Shown here piece after piece: positions 1 through 7,898 of a stretch of DNA of 32,214 nucleotides (position 1 is its first letter; each line of letters opens with the position of its first letter). Origin of the DNA: an uncultured Aquimarina sp. GTDB lineage: Bacteria > Bacteroidota > Bacteroidia > Flavobacteriales > Flavobacteriaceae. A program made the position numbers and the translations under genes. The stretch covers positions 1 to 32,214 of the forward strand of contig CANLRN010000050.1 of assembly GCA_947493495.1 (NCBI GenBank). The letters are read 5' to 3'. The notes below the pieces were generated by a model. That model was not told where the DNA came from. It searched no databases and worked only from the letters and a program-made list of their open reading frames with translations.

Positions 1-1503
1 CCAGATAGAACCAACTGGTCTATGCCATCATGTGGAACGTTTTATGCTGTGACATGTAACGGGGGAGGTAATCCACCTGCTAATGTTTCAGTTACTGGTG
101 TAAATATATCAAATACTAGTGTTACCTTAAATGTTAATCAAACTAGAGATTTAAACGCTACTGTTCTGCCAAATAATGCGACTAATAAATCTGTAAGCTG
201 GTCTTCTAATAATACATCAGTAGCTACTGTAAATGATAGTGGATTAGTAAGAGCTGTATCATCTGGTTCTGCAACTATTACAGTGCGTACAGAGGATGGT
301 AATAAATCAGCAACAAGTAGAATAATTGTAAATGGTAACACGCCACCACCACCATCTGGGAATGCTATTAAGATTCCGGGTTCTTTTGAAGCAGAATCAT
401 ATGTTTCAAAATCTGGGAGTGTTCGCATAGAAAACACACCAGGTAGCTCAGGCAAGAATTTAGGTTTTATTCGTAATGGAGATTATGTAGATTTTGATAT
501 AGAGGTTGATTCTAATAGCGAGTATACTTTTGAGGTTATGGCTTCTAGTAGAGGCGCAGGAGGTACTATTGATATTCTAGAGAATGGTACTAGAAAAGGT
601 TCAGTTACTATTCCTGTTACTGGAGAGTGGCATTCCTATAAGAAGTTTACTACAGATGTAACCTTGTCTTCTGGTAATAAAAAACTTAGGTTATTGTTTA
701 AAGGCAATGGAGGTTATCTTTTTAATGTAGATAGGGTAACTGCTAATAAGGTAGCTACACCTGGACCTGGTGGAGGTGGAGGTTCTCAGACAGTAACCTT
801 ATCACCAATTCAAGATGCATATTTACAAGGTAATACCCGATATAATAACACAATCATAAGAATTGAGCAAAACAGACGTTCTGGATACTTAATGTTTGAT
901 CTTTCTTCTATTAATGGATCTATAGAGAAAGCAGAATTAAAATTTACCATTGCTTCAGATAGTGGTAATGGAAATCTTACTGTCCATAAAGGAAATACTA
1001 CCAATTGGACAGAACAAAATTTATCTAATAGTAATAAACCAGCTGCATCTGACTTATTAGGTAGTATTAGTGATAATTATGCTATAGGTGCTACCAAAAC
1101 TATTGACCTGAAAACAGGAACTATTACTGGTGATAGGTTATCATTGGTATTGCAAGCTACTTCAGGAAACGATTTTGCATTTGCTTCTAAAGAAAATAAT
1201 AGAGTAGCAAAGCCTCAATTAGTAATAACGTATAGTGGTTCTAGGGAGAGTACAATTAATAATATAGCTTCATTAGCATATCCTAATCCATTTACAGATA
1301 AATTTAAAATCAACCTTCCTGCAGCTCATAAGTATTATGGATTACAGGTTGTTGATATTAATGGTAGGAGAGTATATAATCGAGCAATTAAAGCAGATAG
1401 TCAAGAAATACAAGTAGATCTGGGATATCTCCAGAAAGGAGTTTATTTTGTTCAATTATTAGGATTGGATCAAGGAGAAGGTATAAAACTTCTTAAATAC
1501 TAA
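1..1503 (+). CDS. Secreted modular carbohydrate-binding protein, 3' part (BIG2-CBM6-DNRLRE-T9SS)
   Basis: The reading frame is open from the first base, so the N-terminus and probably a catalytic domain lie outside the window; 500 residues are visible. Domains in order, numbered from the window edge: a short Cys-containing tail of an upstream domain (1-22); a BIG2-like Ig domain (about 28-105, with the 'SVSWSSNNTSVATV' pattern); a proline linker; a CBM6-like beta-sandwich (about 123-247, 'FEAESY' start and 'GDYVDFDIEV'); a glycine linker; a DNRLRE/CBM96-like domain (about 262-412, 'DAYLQG' and 'YLMFDLSSI'); and a T9SS type A sorting domain (about 421-500, 'YPNPF', ending 'GIKLLKY'). Such proteins are exported through the outer membrane and usually degrade polysaccharides. 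Which enzyme sits upstream cannot be told from the 22-residue tail. The domain calls are made by eye from characteristic motifs. Confidence 0.88.
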   Translation, partial: PDRTNWSMPSCGTFYAVTCNGGGNPPANVSVTGVNISNTSVTLNVNQTRDLNATVLPNNATNKSVSWSSNNTSVATVNDSGLVRAVSSGSATITVRTEDGNKSATSRIIVNGNTPPPPSGNAIKIPGSFEAESYVSKSGSVRIENTPGSSGKNLGFIRNGDYVDFDIEVDSNSEYTFEVMASSRGAGGTIDILENGTRKGSVTIPVTGEWHSYKKFTTDVTLSSGNKKLRLLFKGNGGYLFNVDRVTANKVATPGPGGGGGSQTVTLSPIQDAYLQGNTRYNNTIIRIEQNRRSGYLMFDLSSINGSIEKAELKFTIASDSGNGNLTVHKGNTTNWTEQNLSNSNKPAASDLLGSISDNYAIGATKTIDLKTGTITGDRLSLVLQATSGNDFAFASKENNRVAKPQLVITYSGSRESTINNIASLAYPNPFTDKFKINLPAAHKYYGLQVVDINGRRVYNRAIKADSQEIQVDLGYLQKGVYFVQLLGLDQGEGIKLLKY

Positions 1504-1542
1504 ATACTAAATACTATATAGTAGTTATGTATTGAAGAAAAG

Positions 1543-1583
1543 AAAAGAGGCAAGGTCTTAGGAAAAGGTTTTGCTTCTTTTTT
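1543..1583 (+). terminator. Rho-independent terminator of the CBM6 protein gene
   Basis: AAAAGAGGCAA (1543-1553) pairs with TTGCTTCTTTT (1571-1581) through one G-T wobble, and a run of T follows. It lies 40 bp after the stop codon. Its A-rich left side may also end the minus-strand methyltransferase transcript that converges on it. Confidence 0.6.
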
Positions 1584-1596
1584 ATATAAAGTTGTG

Positions 1597-2805
1597 TTAT
1601 TTTTTTTCTAGTAAAGCCATGTAAAATCCATCAAAACCTGATGTAGAACACAGGATTTTTTTGTCTTTGTTGAAAATAAAATTTTTTCCTGTTTCTGATG
1701 CTAAAAAGGCTTTAACTTGATCTTGATTCTCTGAAGGTAAAATAGAACAGGTCGCATACACAAGTTTTCCTCCAGACTTTACCATTTTAGAATAACTTTC
1801 TAATATCTGTAATTGAGTTTGTTTGATTTGGTCTAGAAATTCTGGTTGTAGTTTCCATTTAGCATCCGGATTTCTACTTAACACTCCCAGTCCGCTACAG
1901 GGGGCATCTATCAATACACGATCTGCTTTTCCATGCAGTTTTTTAATATTTTTAGTGCTTTCAATCACTCTGGGTTCTATATTGTGTGCACCAGCACGTC
2001 GTGCTCTTCTTTTTAGTTCTTTGAGCTTATTTTCATAAATATCCATGGCTATAATCTGGCCTTTGTTTTGCATCAGTGCAGCGAGGTGTAATGTTTTTCC
2101 TCCAGCTCCAGCGCAGGTGTCAATTACTCTTTGTCCAGATTTTACATCTAAGAAATCAGCAACTAATTGTGATGATGCATCTTGTACCTCGAATAATCCA
2201 TTCTTAAAAGCTTCTGTAGAAAAAACATTTGCTCTTTCTGTGAGTTGTAAAGCAGATGCATATCCATTAATAAATTCAGTATCTATATGTTCATCTTCAA
2301 GAATACTTCTAAGCTTATCTTTTGTAGTTTTTATAGAATTTGCTCTTAAGATTACAGGAGCTTGCTGGTTAAGCGCATGGATTTCTTTATCCCATATAGA
2401 TCCTAGTTCTTTTTCTCCTAGCTCATCTATCCAATCAGGGATAGATTCTCTAAATTTTCGAATCTTGCTAAGCTCATCGAAACGTCCTTTGATACGTCTG
2501 GTCGGAGTGGGAGCAATCTGTTTCCAATCTGGTAATGTGATGCCTCTTAGTGTGGCCCAAACTGCAAAAATCCGCCATAAGTTTTCTCTAGAAAAAGGTT
2601 CTTTTACTTCTGCAATTTCTGCGTAGAGCCGTTTCCATCGTACGATGTCATATACAGTTTCTGCAACAAAACTTCGGTCTCGAGACCCCCATCTTTTATC
2701 ACGTTTTAATAATTTTTGGACTACTTTATCGGCATAAGCACCTTTATTAAAAATATCATTGAGTCCATCTATAACAGCAAAAACAAGATTTCTATGTAAA
2801 CGCAT
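1597..2805 (-). CDS. RsmB/NOL1/NOP2-family rRNA (cytosine-5) methyltransferase
   Basis: 402 residues. Residues 1-140 resemble the NusB-like N-terminal region of RsmB; the SAM-dependent Rossmann methyltransferase fold occupies about 150-400. Visible motifs are the SAM-binding 'DTCAGAGGKT' (229-238), the acidic 'AMDIYENK' (ribose contact), motif IV 'DAPCSGLG' with Cys303, and motif VI 'YATCSI' with Cys353. In this family the TC cysteine (353) is the nucleophile that attacks C6 of cytosine and the PC cysteine (303) helps release the product. The likely target is cytosine in small-subunit rRNA (position 967 in E. coli RsmB), but the exact base is inference. The start is an ATG, and a TAnnTTTG box lies about 20 bp upstream. 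It is monocistronic and convergent with the CBM6 gene. Confidence 0.92.
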   Translation of the reverse strand: MRLHRNLVFAVIDGLNDIFNKGAYADKVVQKLLKRDKRWGSRDRSFVAETVYDIVRWKRLYAEIAEVKEPFSRENLWRIFAVWATLRGITLPDWKQIAPTPTRRIKGRFDELSKIRKFRESIPDWIDELGEKELGSIWDKEIHALNQQAPVILRANSIKTTKDKLRSILEDEHIDTEFINGYASALQLTERANVFSTEAFKNGLFEVQDASSQLVADFLDVKSGQRVIDTCAGAGGKTLHLAALMQNKGQIIAMDIYENKLKELKRRARRAGAHNIEPRVIESTKNIKKLHGKADRVLIDAPCSGLGVLSRNPDAKWKLQPEFLDQIKQTQLQILESYSKMVKSGGKLVYATCSILPSENQDQVKAFLASETGKNFIFNKDKKILCSTSGFDGFYMALLEKK

Positions 2806-2825
2806 CTATAATTTTTTAGGGTTTG

Positions 2826-2833
2826 CAAAGGTA
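2826..2833 (-). promoter_or_regulatory. -7 box upstream of the rRNA methyltransferase gene
   Basis: The minus strand reads TACCTTTG, a match to the Bacteroidota TAnnTTTG box, 21 bp upstream of the ATG. I see no clear -33 TTG at the expected distance, so this is a half-supported promoter. Confidence 0.45.
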
Positions 2834-3359
2834 GTTCTTTGCATTAGAATAGTAATGTATTTGAGTGAAAATATTGAAAATGAGATTTTTACTAGTATTG
2901 TTAATTTTTAGATATTATTTTCTTGTATTTCAATACCTAAAAAGCCGTGAAGCATCATTGTACAGATGCTAAATATGGATATTTTGACCATTTTTTTGAC
3001 TTTTATAGCGTTATGAATATTTTTATAAGTTATGAGTCTCTCCCAGACCTTCTCTTTTAAACCTAAATTATGCATTGGTACCTCGTTATGAAGGTTTCAA
3101 CCGCCATAAAATATGATGTTTTATAAAGTTTTAGCATAGCACCGAATGGTTACACTTAAAAACATAGTAAAACGCTATATTTTGCAGTGGTTGGAAGCTT
3201 TAATAGATTTTCCAATGTATAATTCAGGTTAGACATCATCATAATGGATAATAGTAATGATACACATCTAAAAGTACATGGATAGTGAACACATTGCAGG
3301 AAAGAATAGGGTTTTTATACTAATTTTTTTTACAAAAAAGTAAACAATATGTTTTTTTA
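2834..3359. other. Non-coding gap between the methyltransferase and the sigma cassette
   Basis: About 525 bp of AT-rich sequence with stops in all frames and no ORF longer than about 20 codons. It holds only a small stem (AGCATC 2951-2956 with GATGCT 2965-2970). The 3' end of the sigma cassette faces it, but I see no strong terminator: there are T/A runs near 3325-3358 without a GC stem. Confidence 0.5.
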
Positions 3360-3803
3360 TTAATTCCTTTCACGTCTATTTCGTAGTCGTTGTAGAAGAC
3401 GTTTATTAAAATCTATTTCTGCTTTCACCAATTTTAGGATTTTTTTGTGCGGAAGTACTTGTCTTAAACTCGTTATTAATTTTTTACGGGCAATAAACTT
3501 TTGCTCTTCTGCAGAAAGATAATTGTTTATATAATCTTCAGCTTCTTTTTCGCTTACGTTTTTATAACCGTTTACTTCTTTCAGTTCTCTAGTAGAGGCA
3601 CGTTTATTCTTTTTAAGACCTTCTATGGTCGCTTCATATTCGTTATAAATGGGCCAGAATTGTTGTGCTTCATTACTGCTCAAATCTAATTTATCTGTAA
3701 TATATGCTATTTTTAATGCTTTTACTTTTTCTCTAGGTTTTCTCTGACCAAAAGAAAAATTAATGCCAAAAACAATAACGACTAATACTAATATTTTTTT
3801 CAT
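3360..3803 (-). CDS. Small secreted protein of an ECF sigma cassette ('sensor of ECF-type sigma factor' type)
   Basis: 147 residues from the chosen ATG at 3803. An upstream in-frame ATG at 3836 would overlap the previous gene and put 11 polar residues before the signal peptide, so it is less likely. The N-terminus 'MKKILVLVVIVFGINFSFG' is a signal peptide ending before QRKPREK. The mature part is helical and highly charged, with the pattern 'LDLSSNEAQQFWPIYNEYE', which recalls Spy/CpxP-like and flavobacterial 'sensor of ECF-type sigma factor' proteins, and a basic C-terminus (RLRNRRERN). It follows the anti-sigma candidate by 10 bp, so it is third in a sigma/anti-sigma/periplasmic-protein operon. 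A role in sensing envelope state is inference from position and fold resemblance. Confidence 0.75.
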   Translation of the reverse strand: MKKILVLVVIVFGINFSFGQRKPREKVKALKIAYITDKLDLSSNEAQQFWPIYNEYEATIEGLKKNKRASTRELKEVNGYKNVSEKEAEDYINNYLSAEEQKFIARKKLITSLRQVLPHKKILKLVKAEIDFNKRLLQRLRNRRERN

Positions 3804-3813
3804 GTGTTTTGTC

Positions 3814-4452
3814 TTATTCGATATATATACTATCATCTTCTAAATTTTCATCAGATAAATAATTTTCTAATTCTTCGTCACTTATTTCATTATCATTAAG
3901 AGTGTCTGTAAAACTCACCGTATCATCTAATAACTCTGCAATTTCTGTATCACTAAACGTTGCATTACCCTCTTCAACATATTTTTGGATATCTACTATA
4001 TCAAGGGTTTCAAAACTAAAGACATCTTTTTTCTTGTTGATTGATAAAGAAATGATGATTGCGACCATTGCCGCAATACCAGATATATAAGCTATATTTT
4101 TACGAGAAAATAGAGATACTACTGTGGTGTTTTTATGTGCAGAAACTGTTTTTTGTGCAATGGTTTTTTCTATAGTATCAAAGTACTTTTCGGGAACATG
4201 AAAACCTGCTTGTATGTGATGCGTAAGTGTCGAAGATTTTTCATTAGTTATATTAATTTCTTCTAAAATTTTATTGTCTAGCGTATCAAAATAGCTTTCT
4301 GGAGCTTTTAGACCAGAGTGTTGCATGTCGGATACTACTTTGGGTTGTTGGTTATCTAAAGGTATTTTGTCCAAGAGCCTTTCTTCGAAATTATCGAAAT
4401 AGTCTTTTGGGGTTTTAAACCCATGATTACCATATGTTTTTTTCGTTTTCAC
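3814..4452 (-). CDS. Putative membrane anti-sigma factor with three GF-x-x-P-x-x-YFD repeats
   Basis: 212 residues if the GTG at 4452 is used; the protein then begins MKTKKTYGNHGFKTPKDYFD. A TTG at 4479 would add nine residues, and there is no in-frame ATG. The N-terminal cytoplasmic half holds three copies of a unit of about 21 residues: 'HGFKTPKDYFDNFEERLLDK' near 10, 'SGLKAPESYFDTLDNKILEE' near 46 and 'AGFHVPEKYFDTIEKTIAQK' near 83. One transmembrane helix follows at about 120-139, then a very acidic C-terminal region (about 145-212) predicted to be periplasmic. Topology and position directly after an ECF sigma gene (about 30 bp) suggest an anti-sigma factor; no zinc-binding HxxxCxxC motif is present, so it is not a ZAS-type one. 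Function is inferred, not shown. Confidence 0.72.
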   Translation of the reverse strand: MKTKKTYGNHGFKTPKDYFDNFEERLLDKIPLDNQQPKVVSDMQHSGLKAPESYFDTLDNKILEEINITNEKSSTLTHHIQAGFHVPEKYFDTIEKTIAQKTVSAHKNTTVVSLFSRKNIAYISGIAAMVAIIISLSINKKKDVFSFETLDIVDIQKYVEEGNATFSDTEIAELLDDTVSFTDTLNDNEISDEELENYLSDENLEDDSIYIE

Positions 4453-4483
4453 TATAGATAAGACATTATATACATACAAAGGT

Positions 4484-5032
4484 TTATTTAGATCGTAAAA
4501 ATTCTTCTATTTTTTTTGATGCTATGTGATAAGAAGCTTTAAGAGCACCTTCACTAGTTTCTAAAATCTCTGACATTTCTTTATATTTTAATTCCTGAAA
4601 ATATTTCATAGTAAATACCTGTTGTTGCTTTTGAGGGAGTGTAGCGATAGCTTTCTGAAGTTTTAATTGTATTTCATTTCCTTCAAAATATATATCTGCT
4701 TCTAAATTTGCAATCATCCTTTGCTGGAGTTCACTAGTACTGATCATATATTTTTTAGCTTTTTGATTTAGAAAAGTAATAGACTCATTGGTAGCGATTC
4801 TATATAACCAAGAGTATAGTTTACTATCTCCTTTAAATTTTTTGATGTTTCGATATACTTTAATAAATACATTTTGTAAAACATCATCTGCATCGTCATG
4901 GTTTTTTACTATATTTCTTATATGCCAATATAACCGTTCTTTATATAAAGATACAAGTTTGCTAAAAGCGGATTGATTAGTTTTTTCTGATTGTAAAGCA
5001 ATCAATAGTTTTTTTTCTTCCTGAATATTCAA
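4484..5032 (-). CDS. RNA polymerase ECF sigma factor (sigma-70 family)
   Basis: 182 residues. Region 2 is seen at about 20-90: 'FSKLVSLYKERLYWHIRNIV', then 'DDADDVLQNVFIKVYRNIKK' and 'LYSWLYRIATNESITFL'. Region 4 is at about 125-178: 'LPQKQQQVFTMKYFQELKYK', then 'EMSEILETSEGALKASYHIA', a helix-turn-helix for -35 recognition. The length is typical of an ECF factor. The only usable start is a TTG (5030-5032): an in-frame stop lies about 30 bp upstream, and the first internal Met falls after region 2. The gene leads a three-gene minus-strand operon with the anti-sigma candidate and a secreted partner, so it is probably held inactive at the membrane until an envelope signal arrives. Autoregulation is likely for this class but not visible. 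Confidence 0.9.
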   Translation of the reverse strand: MNIQEEKKLLIALQSEKTNQSAFSKLVSLYKERLYWHIRNIVKNHDDADDVLQNVFIKVYRNIKKFKGDSKLYSWLYRIATNESITFLNQKAKKYMISTSELQQRMIANLEADIYFEGNEIQLKLQKAIATLPQKQQQVFTMKYFQELKYKEMSEILETSEGALKASYHIASKKIEEFLRSK

Positions 5033-5655
5033 TAGATAAGTAAGTTTAGTATTTACTTTTCAGTTTAGACTAAGATACATATAAAAGGTTTAATCAATAG
5101 AATTTCCCTAGGGATGTGGTTTCTAGTTGTTGACTGCCTTTAAGGAATCAAGGGGCTATAACCTAGAAAGAGACAAAAGGTCTTGTTTCTTAGTTTTTAT
5201 AGTACAGTAGTTTTGATTCTGGTACTCAGATGAACTGTCTAGCGGTATACTGGGTAGACGCTGCCTAGTAATTCATTATGCATCAGATATCGTTAAGAAG
5301 CTTGTAAGTGTTCTGTATGTTGTCATTTTCCTAATTTCTAAATAGTAGTACTATGCCCATCTAGATTACTAGGTTGGTAAAAATTTAAAAAATGAGGAGA
5401 AGCGTCAGTTTTTGTTATGATTTGATGCTGTAAGATCATTTGTTCGGTAGATAATGATTTTTTAAAGAGTAAAACGGGTATAATTTCCTAATAAGTACTC
5501 TAATAATTCAAAAAAATAAGTGTTAGATATCTATGGTGTAAATAAGCTTATACCGTAATTTTTTGTAAAATTTTATAAATTTGTAGGAATTTTGTAAGTA
5601 TAAATGTTAAAATATATACTAAATAAACATTTTTTCAGATAAAATACATTTTTTA
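5033..5655. other. Non-coding gap upstream of the sigma operon
   Basis: About 620 bp without a credible ORF. The first 50 bases must hold the sigma operon promoter; minus-strand TATCTTAG near 5070-5077 resembles a -7 box loosely. CCCTAGGG at 5106-5113 is a perfect 8-bp palindrome. Nothing else is recognised. Confidence 0.45.
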
Positions 5656-5687
5656 TTTGGTGAATTGAAAATAAGTAGTATCTTTAC
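5656..5687 (+). promoter_or_regulatory. Bacteroidota-type promoter for a candidate small RNA
   Basis: TTTG (5656-5659) and TATCTTTA (5679-5686) are separated by 19 bp, close to the TTG-N19-TAnnTTTG consensus with one mismatch in the last base. No start codon with a plausible gene follows; the next signal is a strong terminator at 5796-5821. Confidence 0.5.
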
Positions 5688-5691
5688 ATTG

Positions 5692-5821
5692 TAAATATGA
5701 GTTAACACTTTCATTCCCCCCGAGATGAAAGTCTTTAATAAAAGTGAGTTTTAATTTTTAGAATAAGCCCTTAAATTAAGATGATTTGTGTGAAGAAAAA
5801 GAGTGCGAAAGCACTCTTTTT
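5692..5821 (+). ncRNA. Candidate small RNA, about 130 nt (possibly 6S-Flavo type)
   Basis: A promoter-like pair upstream and a strong terminator (5796-5821) bracket about 130 nt without a coding frame. Inside is an 8-bp perfect stem (5707-5714 with 5725-5732) whose 10-nt loop is CCCCCC-rich. A second A/T-rich pairing joins TTTTAATTT (about 5749-5757) with AAATTAAGA (5773-5781). The size and intergenic setting would suit a regulatory RNA; Rfam has a flavobacterial 6S family (6S-Flavo), but I cannot confirm membership by eye. Transcript ends are inferred. An alternative is that the hairpin only terminates the minus-strand phosphoglucomutase transcript, 180 bp away. Confidence 0.4.
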
Positions 5822-5822
5822 T
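5796..5822 (+). terminator. Strong intrinsic terminator with GAAA tetraloop
   Basis: AAAAAGAGTGC (5796-5806), loop GAAA, then GCACTCTTTTT (5811-5821): a perfect 11-bp stem closed by a GNRA tetraloop and followed by T. The flanking A and T runs make it work in both directions, so it may end both the candidate small RNA (plus) and the phosphoglucomutase transcript (minus). Confidence 0.85.
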
Positions 5823-6002
5823 GTTTGTATATCTGGTATCTATGCTATTATATGCTATTTCTATGCAATACTAACCTTTTTATATATATCAAAGAAAATA
5901 TCGATAACTACCATAATGTTGTATTTCTTTACCATTAAAACCACTAATGGAGTGTTTTGCATTACATCGATTAAATCTGTGTATTCGTCTATTGTTTCTT
6001 TA

Positions 6003-7733
6003 TTAATCAATCCTTAGAGCCTTTTTGATGTCTTTAATCTTAGTTTTTAATTTTTGCTCTATATCGCTATAATCATTAATGTCATTTAATGACTCCTGTA
6101 CACTAATATAAAATTTGATTTTAGGTTCTGTTCCACTAGGTCGAGCTGCTATTTTGCATCCAGATTCTGTATAGAATATGAGGACATTAGATTTAGGAAG
6201 GTCGATTGTTTTTTCTGTATGATCTAATGTGTTTTTTGCAATACTGGTTTGGTAATCTTCTATTAGGACTATTTTTTCATCAGTAATAGTTATAGGAGGA
6301 TTATTGCGCAGTTCATGCATAGTTTGTTTGATTTCTTTTGCCCCTTCTATTCCTTTTTTTACTAAAGAGACTAAGCTTTCTTTATACAACCCGTGAGTTG
6401 CATACAATGCTAATAGTTCGTTATAAAAAGAGCTTCCTGATGATTTAGTGTGCGCCACAATCTCGCAAGCTAATAGGGTAGAAGTGACAGCATCTTTATC
6501 TCTAACAAAATCTCCTACCATATACCCAAAACTTTCTTCTCCACCACCAATAAAATAGTTTTCTGGGTGGTCTTTAATCAATTTTGCAATCCACTTAAAA
6601 CCTGTAAGGACTTCTTTGTATTCTACCTGATATGCCTCTGCTAAGTTTTTCATCATAGGAGTAGACACAATTGTCGAGGCTATAAATTCGTTTCCTTGTA
6701 ATTCTTTAGTTTTTGTATAGTGTTTTAATAAAAACCATGTCATTACAATCATGGTTTGATTACCATTGAGTAATTGTAATTCTCCTTTGTTGTTTCTTAC
6801 AGCAATTCCTAATCGGTCACAATCAGGATCTGTACCGATGACGATATCTGCATTTACTTTTTGTGCTAGCTCCATTGCCATTGCTAGCGCTTCTGGTTCT
6901 TCTGGATTAGGAGATTTTACAGTAGGGAAATTGCCATCTGGTTGTTCTTGTTCTTTGACAATATGTACATTTTTATACCCAGCTTTTTTTAATGTTTCTG
7001 GAACTGCTGTAATAGATGTGCCATGCAGAGATGTAAATACAATAGTAGTATTGTCTTTTGCTTGCTGCGTAGCTACAAAACTTCCATTTTCTACACTTTT
7101 TTCTATAAAGATACTGTCTATCTCTTGATCAATTTTCTGAATTAGTTCTGTATTTGGATGAAATTTGATATCCGCATATTTTAATGAGTTTATTTCTTGG
7201 ATAATCTGTGCATCTTGTGGAGGAACTAACTGTCCTCCGTCTTGCCAATATACTTTATATCCATTATACTCAGGAGGATTATGACTTGCTGTGAGTACAA
7301 TCCCGCAATGACATCCTAGTTCTTTTACTGCAAACGATAATTCTGGAGTAGGCCTTAAACTAGTAAATAGATATACCTTAATTCCATTCGCAGAAAATAC
7401 ATCCGCGACAATCTGAGCAAGTGTATCACTATTATTTCTACAATCATATGCAATAACTGCTTTGGGCTGTTGATCAGGAAATTCTTGTAATAAAAAATTG
7501 CTTAGCCCCTGTGTACTCTTACCTAATGTGTATTTATTGATTCTATTAGTACCAACTCCCATCACTCCTCTCATTCCTCCAGTGCCAAATTCTAAGTCTT
7601 TATAAAAACTTTCTTTAAGATTTTCTGAGTTGTTTTGTTGTAATCTTTCGATTTCTCGTTTGGTATTTTCATCAAAAAAAGGAGATAACCATTCTTCTAT
7701 TTTTAAGTTTATATGTGCTTCGGTAATTTGCAT
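6003..7733 (-). CDS. Phosphoglucomutase / phosphomannomutase (alpha-D-phosphohexomutase family)
   Basis: 576 residues, the usual length of the PGM2-like subgroup. It interconverts hexose 1-phosphate and 6-phosphate in the cytoplasm, supplying glucose-1-P or mannose-1-P for nucleotide sugars and glycogen. All four family sites are visible: the active-site serine loop 'TASHNPPEYNGYK' (Ser150); the Mg-binding 'DPDCDR' (Asp302, 304, 306); the sugar-specificity loop 'GGGEESFGYMVGDFVRDKD' (about 396-414); and the phosphate-binding 'RPSGTEPKIKFY' near the C-terminus. The N-terminal 'FGTGGMRGVMGVGTNRIN' is also typical of this subgroup. It starts with ATG; 165 bp separate it from the end of the upstream glycosyltransferase gene on the same strand. 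Which sugar is preferred cannot be told. Confidence 0.95.
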   Translation of the reverse strand: MQITEAHINLKIEEWLSPFFDENTKREIERLQQNNSENLKESFYKDLEFGTGGMRGVMGVGTNRINKYTLGKSTQGLSNFLLQEFPDQQPKAVIAYDCRNNSDTLAQIVADVFSANGIKVYLFTSLRPTPELSFAVKELGCHCGIVLTASHNPPEYNGYKVYWQDGGQLVPPQDAQIIQEINSLKYADIKFHPNTELIQKIDQEIDSIFIEKSVENGSFVATQQAKDNTTIVFTSLHGTSITAVPETLKKAGYKNVHIVKEQEQPDGNFPTVKSPNPEEPEALAMAMELAQKVNADIVIGTDPDCDRLGIAVRNNKGELQLLNGNQTMIVMTWFLLKHYTKTKELQGNEFIASTIVSTPMMKNLAEAYQVEYKEVLTGFKWIAKLIKDHPENYFIGGGEESFGYMVGDFVRDKDAVTSTLLACEIVAHTKSSGSSFYNELLALYATHGLYKESLVSLVKKGIEGAKEIKQTMHELRNNPPITITDEKIVLIEDYQTSIAKNTLDHTEKTIDLPKSNVLIFYTESGCKIAARPSGTEPKIKFYISVQESLNDINDYSDIEQKLKTKIKDIKKALRID

Positions 7734-7898
7734 GGTGCTGATTTTGTATAAAAAACGTCAATATTAGTATTGTGTTATGTAGTGTCTGGTCCAAAAGATA
7801 CAAATTTGATTTTGCTGTATTTCTGGTCAGATACTATATAGCTATAGAATCTGTAAAAGTAATAAATTCTAGAAGTATATCTGCTGTGGTTATATGCA

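Noticed and set aside
2045..2626. 193-codon plus-strand ORF
   Set aside because: It is antisense to the rRNA methyltransferase gene, whose motifs are complete; its translation has no domain pattern.
5220..5275. Possible tRNA-like fold in the gap upstream of the sigma operon
   Set aside because: There is no T-loop GTTCRA motif and no consistent acceptor stem; only chance complementarity.
5781..6017. 78-codon plus-strand ORF after the candidate small RNA
   Set aside because: It runs straight through the strong terminator at 5796-5821, has AT-driven hydrophobic composition and resembles no family.
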